Assembly: GCA_047495785.1 (NCBI GenBank)
Contig: JBLDXI010000019.1
Coordinates: forward strand, 1,364,001 to 1,428,000
DNA from: Lepidodermella squamata
Taxonomy: Eukaryota > Gastrotricha
DNA: 64,000 nt
Direction: 5' to 3'
Under the pieces are notes generated by a model. It did not search any database and had not been told where the DNA came from. It was given only the letters and a program-made list of their open reading frames with translations. This document shows positions 59,035-64,000 of the stretch, piece after piece. Every line of letters begins with the position of its first letter. The first letter of the stretch is position 1. The translations under genes were made by a program, and so were the position numbers.

Positions 59035-60063
59035 TTACCAAGACTGACTCTGATGAATCATGAACAACTGAATAGCGACGAAGTTAACAATCGCAGCCAG
59101 AGTGACTAGGGCGTGAAATAATTGATGGCTGTGGCCTAAAATTGCGAAATGACCCGGCCAGAAGCGTTCTGGGATTCGATAGGCATATAGAACGGCCCCG
59201 ACGAGATAAAGAAGTGCGATCACCCCCAGCAGGTCAAAAGGTAGGTGCCATAGCCCGCCGCGGAAAACCGTGTAGTGAGCCAAAGGGACCAGGCAAGAGC
59301 AACCGTAAGCAATAAAAACTTTCGTTCGCAACCCGCGGCTTGACTTCGCCGAAAAATCGTCGCCCAAAGAGGCGGCACAGCAACTAGCGCCAATGAAGAC
59401 ACAAATCGCGTTGTAGGAAATCCTAGCGTTTGGTTCTATGGCGAACATGTAAACGATCCACGGTATGATTGAGCACATTGCCATGAAAGAGATGCCGAAG
59501 TAGTCGAATTTTGCGAACAAGGCTGAGACGCGCTGAGAGTGGCAATCGAATGCGTGGTAAGCGGCTGAAAATCCGAAGCACACCACCGCGCCTAAGCAGT
59601 AGATTACTTTGATGAGAGTGGCAACTGAGGTTTCACCATCAGATGGTGGTACGAATAACATTACTATGAAGAAAAAACATCCGAAAATGTGGATCCAAAT
59701 GTTGATTGTCTCAGTATGGAAACGGAAAATCGATTTCAGACAGGCGATGTAACATTTGAGTTCGGGTCTGTAACAGTGTTGAATAAATTCGTTTTCCTGC
59801 ATCCATTTTGGTAGCTCCGTTATACAGACGGGTTTCCAACTGTCCGGAGGGATGAAAACGAAGCCAGCCGCTAGACCTGTTCCTAAAAATAGTGTGACGA
59901 AAGCGAAGATAGCGACAGTTATTCGTATTAGACTAGGCTTAGGAAAAACCGGGCGGGTGAAGCAGTTTTGATATAAATGGCACTCCCCAGAAACATCCTC
60001 TGCACTTGAAGACCTTAGTGAAAGCAGTAACACGGCAAAAAAAGTTCCGCAAATGAGTTTCAT
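59035..60063 (-). CDS. PAQR/adiponectin-receptor family membrane protein with signal-like N-terminus
   Basis: Single exon, 342 residues. PAQR family members are seven-helix proteins with a zinc site and ceramidase-like activity. Core: NEFIQHCYRPELKCYIACLK, SIFRFHTETINIWIHIFG, SAAYHAFDCHS (zinc His), a D-Y-F-G-I-S helix, and HSHQLFHALV with the last two zinc His. It is closest in pattern to the AdipoR/PAQR3 branch. Unusual: instead of a polar cytosolic N-terminus it begins with a signal-peptide-like segment (MKLICGTFFAVLLLSL), a short Cys-containing stretch, and then an extra hydrophobic helix (about 47-70) before the family domain. Its end faces the RING gene stop 83 bases away (convergent). 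Confidence 0.88.
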   Translation of the reverse strand: MKLICGTFFAVLLLSLRSSSAEDVSGECHLYQNCFTRPVFPKPSLIRITVAIFAFVTLFLGTGLAAGFVFIPPDSWKPVCITELPKWMQENEFIQHCYRPELKCYIACLKSIFRFHTETINIWIHIFGCFFFIVMLFVPPSDGETSVATLIKVIYCLGAVVCFGFSAAYHAFDCHSQRVSALFAKFDYFGISFMAMCSIIPWIVYMFAIEPNARISYNAICVFIGASCCAASLGDDFSAKSSRGLRTKVFIAYGCSCLVPLAHYTVFRGGLWHLPFDLLGVIALLYLVGAVLYAYRIPERFWPGHFAILGHSHQLFHALVTLAAIVNFVAIQLFMIHQSQSW

Positions 60064-60303
60064 GGTTCATTATTAGCATTTCTGCAAAGAAACTTGTGAC
60101 TTGAAATTTTTAAAATGGATTTTTTAATTTCCAAATTGATTTCGAGGCGTGACTCATTTTTTGCAAATGCTTCGCATTTTTGCCTCCGTGCGCTTTTATT
60201 TTACATTGGCAAGTAGATTTTTTACTTTCGCGAGTGTTACTCTGTTGGCTTTTATTTGGCTTAATGACACCGGTTGATAAATTTCACCTGCCAGCTTAAT
60301 GCC

Positions 60304-60333
60304 ATGAGACGTAACTACGTAACTACGTCTCAT
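60304..60333. repeat. Short inverted repeat upstream of tRNA
   Basis: Arms ATGAGACGTA and TACGTCTCAT separated by 10 bases can form a perfect 10-pair hairpin, ending 34 bases before tRNA-Ala. Function unknown. Confidence 0.5.
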
Positions 60334-60367
60334 GCTTAATGCGGCTTAAATACAAATTACTTAAGCC

Positions 60368-60440
60368 GGGGGATTAGCTCAAATGGTAGAGCGCTCGCTT
60401 AGCATGCGAGAGGTAACGGGATCGACGCCCGTATCCTCCA
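60368..60440 (+). tRNA. tRNA-Ala (AGC)
   Basis: Full cloverleaf. Acceptor stem GGGGGAT pairs with ATCCTCC (one G-T), D arm GCTC...GAGC, anticodon stem CTCGC/GCGAG around loop TTAGCAT with anticodon AGC, T stem ACGGG/CCCGT, discriminator A. No intron. Five T residues follow at once, a polymerase III terminator. The T loop is ATCGACG rather than TTCGANN, so the B box departs from consensus at one key base. Confidence 0.88.
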
Positions 60441-62294
60441 TTTTTCCTGATTTTACCGATATTTTCTTGCCTTATTTTACTTATATAACTCAACTTCTTA
60501 AATGAACCAAGTCTCCGCAATGTTTTAGTTTTATGAAAAGCATCAGGCGACCCCCGTGACTCTCAGCTGAATCGGCGACCCACGGAAAAATGGCCCGCAA
60601 AACCCTCAGCTGGGGATGCCCTGCTCGAGAATATCCCAAAACCAAATAGCCATTTGCCAATTCTATATCGACTACAAAATTACGTAATATACTGGGCAAC
60701 CAAGCCCCTCTTGAAATTCCCTAATTAGCTCAACTTCTTTACGGTAATTTTCAACGGCATAATACGAGGGTATCGTATTGTTACTGATTAAACGATGAAA
60801 GATGAACGTTGAACGATAAACGATGAACAATGAACGATGATCGAGAAGTGTCTTCGGCATAGCAAATTTCGAAATTAAAACCATTCGGGGATTTTTCAGG
60901 GAAAGCGGTCGAAAGCTGCAGTATTTTCAAACTTGAATACATATACACAGGCTAAGTTGTAGAACGCTTAACAATTTTGGCACAATTTCTGACAGCCTAC
61001 TGAATCCATTCTTTGGCTTCGGGGAAATATCGTGTATCTGAGGAATGCTTAATTGCTTCCTTTCAATTTTGATTTGCAAGTACTAAGGCGTTAGCAGTTT
61101 TTCAATCGTTTGGCATAATAGCAGTTAGGAGTTATTAAAATGCGACCGCAATGAATTGTTGGTTCACTGGTGTAACGTTCAAGCTCGCTCGTATATTCCT
61201 GAATAATTTTTGGCATAGTTGCAAACCGCGATCGTAGATCCGATCGAGCTAATCTAAGAATTCTTTGAAGAAGAAGCTGAAAATCAAGGATATGACTGCC
61301 AGTCATCGCCACCGAGATAGAGACGAGATAGTGACTGGATTTGCCGTTGGGAAATGCAAAGTCATTACAGTCCGCGAAATGGCGACATGTCACAAATGAG
61401 GGTTCTAGAACGCAGTGCCAACGCGGATTATCGAGTAACGAAAGGTGCGAGACACTGTCGGATGTGGCGCTGAAATCGATGAAGGCACGGTAGACTGTAG
61501 ACCGCCTCGCGTCGCAGTCGCAAGGAAAGCAAAGCCGGTGTGAATAACAGTTGCTGCGTCGATAGCTTAGGATCCTGGCCGAGGTAAAATGACTCTTCTT
61601 TCAAGTCTTAAAGTTTATTAGGGCATAGTTCGCTAGGCCAGAAACTTCGAAGAATTGCCTGGACGTCCGACGAAAATGAGAAAGCACCGACAAAATATAT
61701 TAATAATTATGGTTTAATTTGACAATATAATTTTACATTTAGCAAAGAGCAGTCAAAATAGTAACAAAATATTGCAATTCATGACCTCGACAGGACCGCG
61801 AAAACTTTCGAGTCGCTGGTAACGGTTTTGTTGCTCTCGAACGCAGCTCAAGTCGAGGGATGCTGAACGCCTACCGGTTCAGGGCCGTAAGTGAGCTGTT
61901 TCCCGTTCTATTCATAAGATAGTTGTGAAACATATGTGAAGATACGTCCAACCTGGGAATACTTAATCGTTTTCAGTGTGCGTTTAGGCTGGGCGAGTTC
62001 AGTTTCAGACTCGGGATGTCAACTTTCAATGGAAGCTGAACGTCTACTTCATCATTATTTGCTAGAGATAGCTTAAGTGATTTCCTGCCGGTCGATCATG
62101 CCCATTAAATATAAATTTCTCGCAGACTTGACCTTAAAAAAAGCTCGTAGTAGGCCACGCTAAATGACAATGCTGTTAACGCTTCTGTTAACGTTGTGCG
62201 TAGTAAACTACCTAACTGTTCTCTTTCCTTATTGAATGTTCTTTTCTGCTTCTCTAGCGTAGTATAATTTGGATTTGATGTTTACTTTAATTTG
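60441..62294. other. Spacer with T-run terminator, degenerate GATGAACG repeats and one unidentified ORF
   Basis: A tRNA terminator lies at 60441-60445. At about 60786-60842 a GATGAACG-like unit repeats several times in imperfect tandem. The only longer open frame is on the minus strand at about 61091-61600 (listed separately). The last 500 bases should hold the promoter of the F-BAR gene. Confidence 0.4.
61091..61600 (-). CDS. Unidentified ORF, possible exon
   Basis: Minus-strand frame open for about 170 codons before the stop at 61091. The first ATG gives only 100 residues from 61393; the frame is open well upstream, so this would be a terminal exon with its acceptor near 61600, not located. 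Visible features: CFPCDCDARR, HFADCNDFAFPNGKSSHY, and a helical stretch FQLLLQRILRLARSDLRSRF. No family recognised and no partner exon found, so it could also be a relic. Confidence 0.3.
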   Translation of the reverse strand, partial: KKSHFTSARILSYRRSNCYSHRLCFPCDCDARRSTVYRAFIDFSATSDSVSHLSLLDNPRWHCVLEPSFVTCRHFADCNDFAFPNGKSSHYLVSISVAMTGSHILDFQLLLQRILRLARSDLRSRFATMPKIIQEYTSELERYTSEPTIHCGRILITPNCYYAKRLKNC

Positions 62295-64000
62295 ATGGCA
62301 TCAGACCTGTCGAAGTGTTCGGAATCTAATGACGCCTCCGCCGATTATATCGCTAACGTCCAAACTTCTGTTAGCATCGGTACCTTCTTCGATGCTGAAG
62401 GTTCAATAATGAAATCAATTAAAGAACTTGTTCAAGCCAAGATCAATGCCGACCGCCAATACGTTCAGCAACTAGAACTGGTGGTACGATCGAGTCGCAA
62501 GAATAATGTCACATGTGGACCAGTAAATGAGCCTTTTACCTTATGGCAAGGCTTAACTGAGGACTTGAGTCGCCAGGCTTCGCATATGGGTTCGGCTATT
62601 GCTTCATCTGAGAAACTTGTGGGAGAGTTGCAAGCTATCATAAATATTCGAGAAAATCAACGGAAAATGCTGGAAACAGAACACTCCGCTATCTTAAAAT
62701 TCGTGCAAAAAGAGTTCAAGAAATATAACGAGTTGAAAAAGGTAAGTAGCTGACTTACTTTAAATATCATTATACTCTCAAAATTATCACAGGATCTGGC
62801 GAGGCTATATGAATTGTGTTCAACTGGGATGAACGCTTTTGAAAAGCTGAGTCAAAGTCGTTAATCATCGCTATTTTATATCGTGACTAAATCGATATTT
62901 TTACAGAGGGTAAAGTCAATGAGAAAGAAAAATCACTTCTCGAACACAATTTGATAAGACTACACGAGACGCATAATGCGTGCTTATTGGGCAAGTTGAC
63001 CGGCAAATTAATAAAATTCCCTATTAATTTGCTTTGTTTATCAGCCTCATTAGACGTTAAACATGCCCAAGACCTAGCTGATAACGTCCATCTTCCAGCG
63101 ATGAGGCGTTTCATGGAAGCGGCATATGCACATTATCTTACTGCCCTGTAAGCTTGGAAAATTATGAAATACTAATGATCCTATTTCCTATTGATCACTT
63201 GTCTCGCAGAATATCTGTTTTCCAACGAATGGCTGATATTCAAATATCAAACGGAACTTACCTGATTCAGGAGGCGAAAACTGCTATTGACAGGCTATCG
63301 AAAATTCAGCCCGAATTAGCGGCCAAGTCGATACCACAAATAAGGTTAGTCTATACTGCTTTCCATCGATAGTTGCAAAGCTTGCTTTTCCTGAAATTGA
63401 ATCCGCCAGCCGAGATCAAAAGCATGACTCAACTCCTTTCAAATTTATCAGGTGAAAATAGGCTTTATATCGAGTGTCTTGTTGTGTTTACTCTTTGCTG
63501 CTTTATAATGCACTGCTGTTTTTCCGAAATCGCACATAATTTCCATGTTATGGTTTATACATGAATAATTACACGATTTATCTATAGGCTGAGCGCTACC
63601 TCGGAGAACATCTCAGCAGAACTAGTGGTAACATCTGTGTATCAAAAGCCCGATGCTCGTCTTGCAAGTTTGGCGTCTGAAATGTTTTGCATTTATACTG
63701 AAACCGAACCTACTATTCGAGACTCGTGAGTAGATGAGATGTGCATTTTTATTATAAAAAGACTTCGGCATTGGTTTTGCAGAATCGCTCATTTGGAAAA
63801 TGACATAGCTAGTCAAGTTTCTAAACAACAACGTCTCGAATCCAGTATAAGTGAGAAGAGAGAAAGGCTGCACGAATACATGCAAGGGGAAGATAACACG
63901 TTAGTTGGGTCGATCATTTACCTCTGAATTTGTAACCTAGTTTTCATCTTTTCAGGATTTCAGGAGCATTTGCTAGGAAATGCGAAATTGCGAAGCTCGA
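62295..64000 (+). CDS. F-BAR domain protein, probably FES/FER-type tyrosine kinase (5' part)
   Basis: Exons read: 62295-62741, 62793-62856, 62907-63147, 63210-63344, 63588-63725, 63783-63899 and 63956 onward to the window edge. An exon between 63345 and 63587 is probably missing from this model, since the phases of its neighbours do not meet. The N-terminal helix FDAEGSIMKSIKELVQAKIN, ADRQYVQQLE and LWQGLTEDLSRQA fit the FCH/F-BAR start. LHETHNACLLGKL, HLPAMRRFMEAAYAHYLTAL and VFQRMADIQ fit the later F-BAR helices. The next coiled coil (SIAHLENDIASQVSKQQ) matches FES/FER layout, but the SH2 and kinase domains would lie beyond the window, so CIP4 or other F-BAR families remain possible. Confidence 0.65.

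Noticed and set aside
60786-60842. CRISPR-like array
   Set aside because: The GATGAACG units are short, imperfect and have no spacers; this is a degenerate simple repeat in a eukaryotic genome.

Overview
The window is nuclear DNA from a small-genome invertebrate animal. Protein genes are cut by introns of mostly 50-100 bases with GT...AG borders, genes sit a few hundred bases apart on both strands, and nearly every recognisable protein is a metazoan orthologue (LATS kinase, TOLLIP, Beclin-1, CAD, COMMD4, eIF2 gamma, V-ATPase subunit A, AP-3 sigma, MO25, PINX1, UTP15). CEP78, FAM221A and CCDC171 suggest an animal that kept centriole/cilium genes. A temptin-like domain, familiar from molluscs and other spiralians, hints at a spiralian, but the phylum cannot be fixed by reading alone. 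I assigned exons by hand from reading frame, splice borders and family similarity; phases were checked and close in most genes.

Layout. 1-9.7 kb: a head-to-tail minus-strand block, pyruvate carboxylase (5' end only), AP3S, TOLLIP, CEP78, FAM221A and PINX1, with a small plus-strand membrane-protein gene inside a CEP78 intron. 11.6-21 kb: a DUF4286-like gene, a DHHC palmitoyltransferase whose 3.1-kb intron holds a complete antisense gene for a temptin/copper-monooxygenase-like protein, then LATS. 22.4-26 kb: UTP15 and MO25 (minus). 27-30 kb: COMMD4 and V-ATPase A (plus). 32.8-38.4 kb: a Teashirt-like one-finger gene, an unidentified 202-residue gene, and the repeat-rich part of the window (pseudogene-like island, tRNA-like elements, a near-perfect foldback element). 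39-48.1 kb: CCDC171, two TMEM35B-like paralogues only 19 bases apart, eIF2 gamma and Beclin-1 (minus). 49-58.2 kb: CAD, the fused enzyme for the first three steps of pyrimidine synthesis, with a hAT-type MITE in one intron. 58.4-64 kb: a RING E3, a PAQR receptor, tRNA-Ala, an unidentified ORF and the 5' part of an F-BAR (FES/FER-like) gene that leaves the window.

Most genes are unrelated housekeeping functions. The unusual material is the two nested antisense genes, the temptin fusion that has lost its copper ligands, the tightly packed TMEM35B pair with tiny first exons, and the mobile-element cluster at 35-38.4 kb.
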